From Brachionus plicatilis (lineage: Eukaryota; Rotifera; Eurotatoria; Ploima; Brachionidae): DNA of 64,000 bases. Location: positions 2,461,411-2,525,410 of the forward strand of contig QEOQ01000226.1 of assembly GCA_010279815.1 (NCBI GenBank), given 5' to 3'. The notes under the pieces are model-generated. The model was not told the origin of the DNA, searched no databases, and was given only the letters and a program-made list of their open reading frames with translations. The position numbers were made by a program, and so were the translations under genes. Below, piece after piece: positions 25,346-38,000 of the stretch; position 1 is the first letter of the stretch; every line of letters starts with the position of its first letter.

Positions 25346-28300
25346 TGCATTAGAAAAAATAAAACTATCTATTCTAGAATATTTAGAGTTAAATCTAGGT
25401 TTTGATTAATTTGAAAATTTTCAATAAATTTTTGCTAAGTGAATTGTGTGGTTAATATTTTATTTTATTTTTTTTTTCGTATTCAAGAATTAATTGTTAA
25501 AGCAAATTTATGTACTCTGAAAGTTTGAGCTCTAGTCGATTGTCAATATTCACTTAGACACACTAGAGGAGATTTAAATCGATCACTAAAAGTGAATTAG
25601 GTTATAGATAATTTTTTATTGAAAGATGAGAACTTCCAAAATCTCATTCATATAGACTAAATATAAACAAAAATTTAGTTTTCGAGCCATAAAGAGAGCA
25701 CCAAATTGATTTCTATTTTTGCTTGTTTCGAGGAAGCAGATTTTGAAATACAAAACCATATCTTAGATATCTTTTTTTTTTTATTATCCTATCTAAAATA
25801 TTTCAACAAGATTTGAGATTTTCAGCAACAGATTTATCTGATTTTCGATAAATTGAAAAAAATTCCTCTTTTTGCCTGACTAAACAATTGTTCCTAGTCA
25901 TTGTTTTTTTTTGCTTCTCTTCTACCTGCGCCACAAAATTCTCCTATTCAGTTCTAAAATCAAACTCAATAGCCCTTTGTGGGCACAAATGCGTAATAAA
26001 TGATTTTTGTATTAATCATTTTGTGTGAATTATAGCCACGGGTAATTAAATACTCGTATTTTTTGTTGTTTAATATATTTTGATTATTTTTGAATTATAT
26101 AAATCACAAATGGCTTTTAAAAGTATCAAAAGAAGTTTAAAAAATTGCTTTTTCAAGTCACTTATAATTGAGAAAAATTGTGTCAACCACCAGTCTGAAG
26201 TTAAGTCTAATCGAAGTTAAAATTTAAACAAACCGATAGTTGGTTTTATTTGACTGTTTTTTATTTTTATTTTTTATTTCAAAAGTTCCACTCGGGTCCA
26301 TTGGCTGAGATTTCTCAATCATTTAGATAAATGAAGCATTAATTCAACTAAACAAGCATATCTAATCACTAGAAAATAGCTTACAATCATTTACTATCAT
26401 AAATAAATCAATCTAGAAATTTTCTCCAAGAAGCTTTTTCTCTATTTATTTAGTTTTTTTTTTCTTTTAAATATTTATCTCTATTGCATAATTTTTCTTT
26501 TGATTTTTTATTTGAAAATTAATTTTTTTTTGTTTTTCAAAGCTTTTTTTTTGAATATTGTTATTTTGAAGTTGTATTTTTTCTAAAACAAAAAAAAAAG
26601 AAAAACAAACTAAAAAACGCAATTATTACAGTTTTATTGAGCAAACTTGAAGATAATAAGAGAAAAAGAAAAAGTTCAAATCGCTTGAGAATGCACATGG
26701 TTACATAAGCCAATCTTGTTTTGTTAAGACTTCTTTATTTAGCGTGGTAATGTTGAAATTGGTGGGAGTTTTGAAATACGATTATGCGCTGAGCCTAGGC
26801 ATAAAAATTTAGATACATTTAAAAAAAAATTGTAAGTGCTTTTATAGATAGATAAGGTTAGCTTATCTGCAAGCGTTTGGAGCAGATAATTTTTTTTTTT
26901 TTTTAAACAAAAAAATTTAAATCTCTAAAATAATTTTTTATTTTTTAATATCCGTTTACACGTGTAATTTATTATGCAGCATTAAATTTTTTGGCTTAAA
27001 TTTTTGCTGAATGGAGAGTGTGCGATCTCCAAACAGTTGGCCTTCAAAGAGGCCATTTGTAAAATAAAAAATAAATAAATAATAAGTAGAAAATAATTTT
27101 ATTCTAGCTTTTGAAAGTAAATTTGGCGCTCGTGACTGAATTGCCAAGCACTTGTCTACCAGAAAAAAACCAAAACCAAATTGCCTTTTCTCAATCAATC
27201 AGGTCAATGGTCAGTCTTGGCTGACTTTGAATTAAGCAAAGCATCCACGCGAATAATTGATTTATCCCAAGCATTTTTTTCAACTAAAAGCAAACATTTG
27301 TTCAAACTTGAGGAATTTTGAAATTTCAATTAGTAATATGATAATTTAGGTAGGCTTTTTTAATGATTCACTCGCGTCACCTTGATTCTAGGGCCCTACA
27401 GTCAAGCAAATTGTGAAATATTGAATGCTTAATTTTAGAATTTAATTCGTGTTGTCATTTAAAATTTTATTAGCAATTTATAAATGGCACGAATTTAGGC
27501 AAAGTGTGGTTTCATGTTACGCCATCTAAAATAAAAAAAAAAGAAAAAGCCTTGGCCCAATTTTTTTCCAATGACTTAAGAAATTCCGAATAGCTCTTCT
27601 AAATTAAGTTGTATTTGTTTTTAGCAAATAGTAGTATGCAAATAGTTTTATTTTAAGCTAGATTGGAATACGACCCCGACTGAGTTTATTAGCTGCATTA
27701 TGCAATAGGCTTTTGAGATCTTTAGAAACAACATTTCTAGATAGCGATGCCGTCATTTGTTATTCAAATAAAATTTAGAAAATAAAAAGAAAAATGTTTA
27801 TAAAAATGCCTTGGGGGCTTAATCTATCATTAAAAATGTTTTCGAATAGGAATCAGAAGTTTAAGTTGAATTCAACCAGACACATCAATTGGGATGACTT
27901 GGTGGGTCTAGATTAATTAGTGTGATGGAAAATGATGATAAATTGCCTTAGATAAAATTCAATCTTGATTAATTTGTTGGAGGAGAATTTGGCTGGCAAG
28001 GCGAGATTGAGTAATCAATAAAGGTTTAATTTATTAACGCCACAAAATCTCAAAATGCTCTAGGTCTTTGTGATTCAATGGATTGCTCGCATTTAGATTA
28101 TCTATTTGAGATAACAAGGCCTGCATCTACAATTTCCACACAATATGGGCCGAGATTAAATTAGAAAAAAATTCTAATATCAAATTTTGGTATTTTTAAA
28201 ATGTCGATTTAGCACCGGTTTTTCTTTTTTTTTTTCATAGTCAACTTTTTTTGTTGGCATGCATTGATTAATTTTATTTTATTAATTTAAATGAACGTCT

Positions 28301-28740
28301 TAAAGGCAATGTGAAAAGAAAAAATAAGGCAAAAACAAGTGTTTGAGTAATTTTGCTATTTGGGGAAAAAAAAGCTGGATTTTTTTAATTACCTCAGAGA
28401 GAATTTCGAGCAGTTGTAATCAATTTTTTGTCAAGCCCGGAAAATTACCTGTAAAATAACGCTAAACTAATGACTCAGTCTGCTGATTGTTAGAATTGAA
28501 AATTAAAGATTTTTTTTTTAATTTTAGATTTTTTATTAAGGAAGTGGTTAAATTGAAAAATGAATTTTTTTTTTTATACTAAAAAAATTTTGATCATAAT
28601 TTTATAATATTTAAAGTTTTTTAAATTTCATGAATTAAATTAGAGTTGTTTAAAAGTCACAAGTACAAGTCCGAATTATTTTTTTACTTAAGTCCGAGCT
28701 AAAGAGTTTTAATTTTTTTTAATTAAAAAAAGTCTTTGTC
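25346..28740. other. AT-rich gene-free stretch
   Basis: No gene can be supported. An open minus-strand frame at 26956-27198 and non-repetitive islands at about 27660-28140 have composition closer to coding DNA but no recognisable motif. Confidence 0.35.
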
Positions 28741-28751
28741 CAGACTTTAAC

Positions 28752-28865
28752 TAGGCCGCCACAATAACTATCTGGAACGGTAAAGAGAACATTTGCCCGC
28801 CACAATTACTAGCTGGAACGGCAAATATTCATGTTTCCGTGATCATCACTGTATGGAACGGTAAA
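28752..28865 (+). repeat. Three spaced copies of a GGAACGGTAAA word
   Basis: The segment reads CCGCCACAATAACTATCTGG-AACGGTAAA, then CCGCCACAATTACTAGCTGG-AACGGCAAA, then a looser CCGTGATCATCACTGTATGG-AACGGTAAA. Spacing is about 45-55 bp. The GC-rich conserved core stands out from very AT-rich flanks. Confidence 0.6.
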
Positions 28866-29608
28866 AATTCAAATATTTTTAAAAAATTAAAAGTCCGGAC
28901 TCCTAATTTTTTAAAAATATTTTGGTAAAAAAAAAAATATAAAAAAAGTAAAAAAAAATATGATTTTTTTTTGATGGCTTGGGCTTTAATTTGAGACTTT
29001 TAAGTAACTCTGAATTAAATTCTCTCTGGTCTAAATTGCTGGCAACGTGATCATGGCAAAATTGGGCAGCAAAAACGTTGTTTAGATCTGTTGTATACAA
29101 AATGGTAATTCTATCGCTTTGTTCTAGGATCTATTGTTTAGTATTAAGTATCAAATTTTATATGTTGCTTCATGAAATAGTGAACAAAAAAATTTTTTTT
29201 TCAAATATTTTATTTTAGATTAAAATGTTGTATTTGGGGCTTAGAGCGACTTGAGTGAATTATTCCGAATGGGTAATTTTATTATTTGATGAAATTTTGC
29301 TATCATCAGCAGAGGTTCTCGTTGGAGCCAAATTGCTCTTTTAATTAATTCCCTAGCATAATAAGCATCGGGTTTTGGAGCGAAAAATCCGATAATCATA
29401 AGAAGGAAACACGCCACAATGGAGCTTATTTACACAGTCTAAAATCAAGCCCTATTTGTTTATGAGAGTTCAGAATGCAATTCAAAATCGGAAATTTACC
29501 GAAATTATTTGATTCCGTGCTAGCGAAAATTTTTTTTTTTTATTTCTAAATTTTATTGATGAAGCGCATTCAAATCTGAGCTCTGGCCTAAATCAAACTA
29601 TTTTCTTT
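28866..29608. other. Gene-free stretch before assembly gap
   Basis: A minus-strand open frame (28903-29100) starts MYTTDLNNVFAAQFCHDH and degenerates into poly-T-coded Phe. It could be an exon fragment but I recognise nothing. Confidence 0.3.
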
Positions 29609-29828
29609 NNNNNNNNNNNNNNNNNNNNNNNNNNNNNNNNNNNNNNNNNNNNNNNNNNNNNNNNNNNNNNNNNNNNNNNNNNNNNNNNNNNNNNNNNNNN
29701 NNNNNNNNNNNNNNNNNNNNNNNNNNNNNNNNNNNNNNNNNNNNNNNNNNNNNNNNNNNNNNNNNNNNNNNNNNNNNNNNNNNNNNNNNNNNNNNNNNNN
29801 NNNNNNNNNNNNNNNNNNNNNNNNNNNN
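29609..29828. other. Assembly gap
   Basis: A run of 220 undetermined bases. Confidence 1.
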
Positions 29829-30579
29829 ACAAGTTGGTTGATAAGAGTTTTATCGACACAAAATGTTAAGTTTGAAAGCGATATATAGCAAACACGGTGT
29901 ACTATTGAGACCTGGATTGAATGGACCAGTGGTACTGTAAGTTTAGTATTTCAAAAGGGGGGTTTTCTTGTTGAATTAAAGAAAAAAAGAGAGGGTTTAT
30001 TTGAAATATTTCAATTTTGTTATTAATATAGTTGAAATGAATATGTAAGCTAAGTTTCAGTAATATTGTTTGGATTTTAATTACAAGATGGTCTAGCTTT
30101 GCTATTTGAATTTTTGTTCGGTTGGACCGGGTCATGCAATTATTGATTTGTTGTCAAAATTTATCGATTTACGGAACTAGATTCACAAGTCTAGTCGGTA
30201 GACAGGTCTATTTATGTTCTAAATGGAATTTTGACGTTCATTCATCTAAAATTATGAGAAGCTTTATCGATTTTTTCTTCCTCAAAATAGCACGGCCTAA
30301 GATATTGTTTTTAGTAATAATTATTTTGTTGTTGTTGTGATATTATACTGCTGCATTTAGTTGAAAAAATGTTTTTTTAAAAGAGAAGAAGGAAAATTTT
30401 AATTTGTTTATTTCACGGCCCGAGCAGGTACAATTTAATATTATAATTTTTTTTTGAGTTGTTGCTGATGTTGCCTAAATCTCAAAAGCGAGTTACTAAA
30501 TATTGAAAAATCAATATTTTTTTTACTGCCACCAAAAATATTTGCTCTGTTTGATTTTTTTATTATTTTTTAAATTTTG
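29829..30579. other. Gene-free stretch
   Basis: Open frames of 72-77 codons occur on both strands (29902-30340) without recognisable motifs. I see nothing else. Confidence 0.35.
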
Positions 30580-31545
30580 GTCCACAAATACTAGATCAAG
30601 ACAATTATTTAAAAAAATAAATTTTTTATTTTAAATTTAGTATTACAAAAACTCTTATTAGACAGTTTTTTTTTTAAAGATAATTAAAATATTTTTTATT
30701 AAAAATTTTTTTTTATCATGGTTTATCTTGGTTTTAAGAAAATTTCAATATTTTTTTTTTTAAAAATCTTTATTTTAATTTTAATTCACAAATACTCAGT
30801 TAAGTTAATTAATTTATAAAATCGAAATTTAGTTTTTAAATAAGGTCCACAAATACTAAAATTAGTCAGGTTTTTTTTAAAAAAAATTATGTCCAAAAAT
30901 GCTCAAATAAGATATTTAATTAAAAAATCATTTTTTTTTAATAAGGTCCACAAATACTGGAGTTTGTCAGATTTTTTTTTTTAAACTAATTAAATTTTTC
31001 TTTAATTTAGGTCCAAATTAGTTGAATTAGAAAATATTTTTTTTAAATCAAAATTTATTTTTTATTAAAATTTTTTTTTAATCTTGGTCCATCTTGGTTT
31101 TTGGAAAATTGGAATTTTTTTTACTAAATTTTTTTTTTGATTTTGATCCACAAATGCTCAATTAAAATTATAATTTTATAAAATCAAAAATTATTTTTTA
31201 AATTAGGTCCACAAATACTCGAATTTGTCAGATTTAAAAAAAAAATTAAAATATTTTTTTAATCTTGGTGCATCTTAGTTTTACGAAAATTACAATTTTT
31301 TTTAGTTAAAATTTTTTTTTTAATTTAGGTCCAAAAATGCTCGAATAAGATATTTAATTTATAGAATCAATTTATTTTTAAATTAGTCAAGTTTGTCAGA
31401 TTTTTTAAAAAATAATCAAATTTTTTTTTTAAATAAAGCCTATAAATACTTGAATTAGACAGTTTTTTTTTTAAATCAAATTTTATTATTAGAAAATTTT
31501 TTTTTAATTTTGAGTCCACAAATGCTCGACCAAGACAATTATTTA
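30580..31545 (+). repeat. Degenerate tandem array of a GGTCCACAAATACTC unit
   Basis: The word GGTCCACAAATACTCGAATT, with variants such as GTCCAAAAATGCTCAAATAA, recurs about eleven times (near 30582, 30786, 30844, 30887, 30945, 31010, 31145, 31206, 31327, 31436 and 31511). The copies are separated by A/T homopolymer spacers, some carrying a second word, ATCTTGGTCCATCTTGGTTTT. Spacing is irregular at about 45-200 bp. This looks like an old satellite-like array. Confidence 0.7.
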
Positions 31546-32059
31546 AAAAAATCAAAAATTTTTTTATTCATTCAAAAAAATTAATTAATGATTCACATGA
31601 CCAAATAGAAAAAAAAAAAATTATCTGCGGGCTCTCCTTGGAGCGGCACTAGCTATTCTAAATATTCACTTAAATTTATTAATAGACTGCAATTAAATTC
31701 TTACTCAACAAGAAAAAAAAGCAAGAAAAAAAAAATCAACAAGCAAAAACCAGAATTCCACCGAGATAAGATAAATTTATCTTTTTTTGCTATTACTGGA
31801 GCGCATCTCCATGATATTGGCCAAACTAGGCCGACTAATTAGCCAGGCTTATCGATCAATTAGCTTGCCACCAAGAATCACACAAAAAAGCATTAAATTC
31901 TTTTATTTTCCTCCATTTTAGATTTCAAAAATCGTTCCTTTGCGGCTAAACAAGACAATGAGTGAACGCCGACTTTAGAAAGGCTCCCAAACAAAATCAA
32001 CAAAGAGAACACAACACACACACACACACAAACGCTTAATTAGACTAGAAGCCATCAAG
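31546..32059. other. Upstream region of the giant ORF
   Basis: The probable promoter and 5' UTR of the gene at 32060. TTTCCTCCATTTTAG at about 31909-31921 looks like a splice acceptor, so a 5'-UTR intron is possible. A short upstream reading frame (ATG at 31958, six codons then TAG) and a CA microsatellite (about 32012-32031) precede the main start. Confidence 0.45.
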
Positions 32060-35000
32060 ATGTCATTTGAAAGTGGCAAGCCAGGCACCGCAATTCCGTC
32101 GTCGTTCTCGTCGCCCGAGTTCGCAGGTCCGGGGGCGCACGACGCGTCCGTGATGTCGACCGACTCGACCATGGACTCGATAGCGACGAACGTGTCCAGC
32201 TCGATCACCGAGTCGCGGATAGTCAAGTCGGCGAACTCTAACACGCACGACAGCGGCTTCGGCGACTCGTTGGTCGAGGACGCGTCCCTAGCCGGCCGAA
32301 AGCTTGTGGCCCGGGCCGAGCACTCGATCACGGTGAGCGGCCCCGTCGACATCAGCCTCGTGACCCGGATAGAGGGCCGCGACAAGGCCAGGCTCAAGTC
32401 GGTCGAGGAGGACATGGACGTGAAGCAGACCGACGACCAAGTCATCACCATTGTCAAGACCACCAAACTGACCACCAAGGTCGAGAGAGTCAACAAAAAG
32501 AAGAGAAAAAACTCCAAGAAATCACGCGACACCATGTCCAGTGAGGCTGACAGTGGCGACGATACCAACAACAACCAGTCCGAGTCCCTCGTCTACCAAG
32601 TGGACATCAACAAGTCCACCGAGGAGCTTGTCTATGAGACGGTGAGCGGCAGTGAGGCCAAGCCCAGCGTCGAACCAGTGCTCGACTTGAACTCGACTGT
32701 GCTCGACTGTGAGGAAATATTGAGCAATTACTCGGCCGGCCATGCTAACAACGCCGGCTCGCCTACACACCACAAAATGGCGGAGAGTGACGCGCCACCA
32801 GCGCAATCTATCACCGAGCAGAAGCCTAAAAAAGCGGGATTTTTTGCCCGGTTTAAATCACGCGACAAACAGCCGGCCGCCAAGCGCAAACTGGAGCTCA
32901 AGGCGGACAGTCCCGTCTCGCCGTCCAAGCACTTCAAACCGGCCGCGGCCAAACAATACACGGTGCACAAGTACCAGCTGTTGAGTGCACAGGAAAAAGA
33001 AAGAGTGTTGTATATGAAAGAAAAGTGTGTTGATTTGGTGATTGGTAGAGTGGTTGGTTTGGAAGAGGCAGAGAATGTGAGAGAAATGGTGTCAAGGTCG
33101 TTGGACTTGTTGAGACACGACCGCATCGAGTCGTTTGACAAGTTGGCGCAGGAGATGGGCCGCGAGTACAATGCGGCAAATGGGTCAGTGTTCAATGGAC
33201 AGATGAAAAAGTTGATTGTGGACGAGAAAATTTTGATGGACATGGAACTGGACAAGAGCGGAGGACCGTGCGAGGAATTGATTGAGTTCGGCATGGAGAA
33301 AGAGAGAGGCGCCAATTTTGATTTGATTAGCGCAAATTTGATTAAGGTCAAAGAGAGCGAGAGTTCGGATGAGGCTGGTTCAAGAGAAATGAGAGAAGAA
33401 GTGAATGAGAAGTGTGGAACGCCGCCGTCGACGCCCCAGAACGAGCTGGGATGCGGCGACGGCGCGCCACTCATCGCTGCTGATTTAAACAGGCAAATTT
33501 TGAAGAGCGGAGCCCTCGAGCCCACTTCGGTTCAAACCCCCACAAGACCCAAACGATCATCTACTCTGTCATCTTGTTTCACTTGCGCTGGCGTACTTAA
33601 ATTATCAGATGACGAGAGTAGACCACAACAACAAATGGACAGAAAAAAAGTTGTTGAGACCCGACCCCATGGACTAGAAGTGGCCGCGGCCAGCTCTCCT
33701 CCCGCTCACACAACTTTGATCACACACGATTTGGACAAGAGGCCCACGCAACAAAATAGTGTTGACTCAGTTGATCAGGCGCACAAGCTTGGTCAAGAGA
33801 AATTTATTGCTTTGGACACCGATGATTCGGTGAGTGTGGCGCAAAAAAATCAAGAGAATGACAAAGAAAGTGTGGAACATGTTGAAGAAAAAATTAGTGA
33901 AGATAAATGTGATATTGGAGAAGAGAGAGAACAAGTGGATGGTGGCGAGGTGGTGCAAGAGAGTGAAGTTGTTGGTGAAGAAGTGGAGCAGGCGAGTAAA
34001 AGTGAGGTGCCAGCCAAAAAGTCAAAGAATAAAAAAAAGAAAAAGAAGAAGAAAAATAAAAGTGTGGTCAATGGTGATCAGAGTGAAATAAATGAGAATG
34101 TTGAACAAGTGCAGCATGAAACACATCCAGAAGATGATGCAGAGAGTAAAATAGATCAAAAAGATCTAGAAGAGCCAGTGGATGAACAAAATGAGGACTT
34201 GGAAAACAAGGTGAATGAACAACAAAGTAATGAGATAAATAATGTGCATCAAAAAGAATCAATTGAAGAAGTTGTTGAAATAAAGGTGGATATTGAGCCT
34301 AGTGAAAATGAAATTAAAAATGAACTGGATCAAGTAAATGGACAAGATTTGACCAAGCACACAGACACTCAGCTGGAAAATGATTGCCAAAGAGAAACAA
34401 ATATCCAAGTGATAGAAACACTGCGAGTAATAACTGAACGAGTTATTCAAGAATCACAGCCAGCCAAACCACCACAAGATCACCAAGTTGATCAACAAAT
34501 TGATCAACAAATTGATCAACAAATTGAAATTGTCAAAGAAAAATTGTGTGCTGACAATGATGCTGAATTGTACAAGCCAGCTAGTGTGCAACAAAATGAT
34601 CCAGTTGTATTGCCAGAGCCAAGACAAAAAGTAATGAGTCTGACTGTTGACAATGTTCAAGTTGAGACTAGCAGCAGTGGGCCTGCCGCTGTTGTCAAAG
34701 AAGCCGAGTCCGAGGAGGACGGCTCAAAAATTTCATGCTTTTCGTGCAGAGGCAAAAAAGCGGCCAAAAAATCCAAGGGTCCAAAGCAGCCCATCAAAAC
34801 TGCACCTGCTCCTGCCACTACTGAAATTCTACCAGCCAAGACCCAACCTATCATTGAACCACGTCCTGTTGATGTCAGTTTTTTTGTCGGTCTGGACAAC
34901 ACTGACAATAAATTGGACTCTCAAAGTTTGTCCTCTGGTGACAAGAAACAGACTGCTCAAGCTAAAGAAGAAATTGAGTCGTCTATTGTGCCAAATATTA

Positions 35001-38000
35001 CGCCATCGCTGATCGGATCTACGTCCATTGAACAACCAGGCACAATTGGTGTCGATACAGAGGTAAAAATAGAAAATGATGCCGAAATGGAAACTAAAAA
35101 AGATGTTGTGGTCGAGGTTATTTATGAGTCCAAACAAGAGGAACCAAACGAAAATTTAGACCAAGTTCAAATGGAAGATTTGGCCACAAAACCAAATGAT
35201 CAGATACTTGAGGATGAGGCAGATAATGAGCCGATTGTGATCGAAATAGAAAAAGTGGATGAAGTAAAGCACTTGAATGAAGGAGTAGAAGAACAGCGCA
35301 CTTTGTCCGATGACCCTGTTGTTTTGCCAGATCCCAGTGATAGACCAATAGTTGAGATTGTCGAGGCAACACCGCTCATTCAACCATCATCATCATCATC
35401 ACAACCAATTGAGCAGACTCCTAAATTGTCTGCCAAAAAAAACAATCTAACTTGTTGTGGCGGAAAGAAACGCAAGAGTAAAAAATCGAAAAAAACCAAC
35501 AAAATAGATTTGCCAATAGTTAAAATACTGGCCCCTAAACAAAAGCAGTCTGATGCCATTAAAGTTGAAGAAAAAACTCAGCCAGAGCAAAAAGCAGAAG
35601 CGATTGATTCACACGAATTAGCGCGTGTTCAAAAAGCTCCTCCCAAGGACTGGGCCAAAGGTCTTGATCGAACTCAAAGTACTGAATTGATTAGACGCGA
35701 GCCTCAAGTGTCCCATGTGAAGATAACTGACAATCTAGGTGAACAATTAACCAATGTCACTATTGAGGTAGCACCCAATGTTGACATGCAAGAAATTTAC
35801 ATAACCAAAAGTGAAAGTGTCAAGATTAGTGAGCCCGAGTTGGCGCAAACAGTTGATGCTGGCCATGAGGACATTGAGGTGCAAATATTGCCAACTGGTC
35901 AAGTGGAAGATAGAGTGATTAGTGAAGAGATGGGTGCACATGGTGATGTTGAATCTGATGCTAAGGTTGAGACTAAAGAGTTGAGTGTAAAAACAAATTT
36001 GACTTTTGAATCACCCGGAGCAATAATTCGAATAAACCGTGAGGCTGATCACGCGGTAATACCTGATCATACCAAAGACAGAGTAATTGAAAGTGTGGTT
36101 GATGAAAGTGAGGCCAAAGAACAAACGGCCACTGACTCACACTCATCCAAAGCCACTGGTAAAAAAAGCAAAAAGAAAAAAACAAAAAGAACTTCTAGAA
36201 TCGATTTGCCTTTGATTAATATTTTAGTTCCCAAACAAGATAAGACACCAGTGGAACAAGTCGAGCCAAATGGGGCACCAAACAATGTTCGTATTGAACA
36301 AAGTGTTACCAAAGTGGTAAATTTGGGCAACGATTTGGACACAAAACTAGTCGAAAAAGACACCACTATTGACATTAATATACCTAGTGAATGTGAGCTC
36401 AAAAATGTTGACATCAATTTGAAAATAGACACTGCCGAGACTAAACAACTGCCTGAAATTAACATAGCTGTGTCCCAGTACACCGAACACACTGAACTAA
36501 GTGAAAATGTTCAGACTCAGACTGGGAATGAAATGGAACAAGAGCTGATTGACAGTCAACACGCTGAAATTGTTGAAAGTACTGAACAAATCAAAGACTC
36601 TAAAGTCGAAGAAAAAATGGAACAAATTGATGTTATCCTACCACCGCTTGATATCACTGTACCAGACCATGAAATTGAACAAGACAAAGAACCAAAGACT
36701 GAAGATAAACATAAAGAAAAAAATATTGGTGTCATTTTGCCACCACTTGATATCACAGAGCCAGATATTAAAAGAATTGACCATGAAATTGAACAAGCAA
36801 AAGAACCAGAGACTGAGGATGAGGACAGAGAGGAAAAAATTGATGTCATTGTGCCACCACTTGATATCACAGTGCCAGATATTAAAAAAATTGACCATGA
36901 AATTGAACAAGCTAAGGAACCAGAGACTGAGGATGAAGATAAAGAAAAAAATATTGATGTCATTTTGCCACCACTTGATATCACAGTGCCAGATATTAAA
37001 AGAATTGACCATAAAATTGAACAAGCAAAAGAACCAGAAAATAAAGTAGAAAATAAAGAAGAAAAAATTGATGTCATTTTACCACCACTTGATTTCTCTG
37101 TGCCAGACATTAAAAAACTTGCGCATGAGCCAGATGTTGTGGTTTTGCCTGAAGTGGACCTTTCTGGTCGAGTTCAACAAATTGAAAAAATTGAGCAACC
37201 ATTGGAATCAAGTGAAATAAAAGTAGTAGAAAGCAAAAAGTCTAAAAAGAAAAAGAATAGAACAAGCAAAATTGACTTGCCTTTGGTCGACATATTCAGT
37301 GTCAAGGAAGCTGAAAAAAAATCGGCCAAAACCGACACCAATATTTATGTTGACATGCCAGTAGTTGATTTGGTACATGGCAGCGATACAACTAGAGCAA
37401 AAAACAAAAAAGAACCAGTGTCGTGTTTTGCGTGTAGGTCTAAAAAAAGTAAAAAGAACAAGCAAAAATTGCAGCCTGAACAATCTACAAAACAAATTCC
37501 CAAAATAGTTGAACCAGTGGAGAATGAACAAGAGATTAATGAGGCTATTGAAGTAGTGGGCAAAAATATTGACCAAGCTGAAACATCCAATTTAACTGAT
37601 ATTATCAAAGAAGCTGAGCAAATTAATGAAATTAATGTTAAGCCTTTGATTGTCATTGATTACAATGAAACAACTCATTTGAAGACAAAAGAAGATGTTA
37701 CAGAAAAAGATGTTGAACAAGTGCAGAATGAAACAACATCAGAAAATGATGCAGAGAGTAAAATAGATCAAAAAGATCTAGAAGAGCCAGTGGATGAACA
37801 AAATGAGGACTTGGAAAACAAGGTGAATGAACAACAAAGTAATGAGATAAATAATGTGCATCAAAAAGAATCAATTGAAGAAGTTGTTGAAATAAAGGTG
37901 GATATTGAGCCTAGAGAAAATGAGATTAAAGATCCACTGGATCAAGTAAATGGACAAGATTTGACCAAACACACAGACACTCATCTGGAAGTTGATTGCC

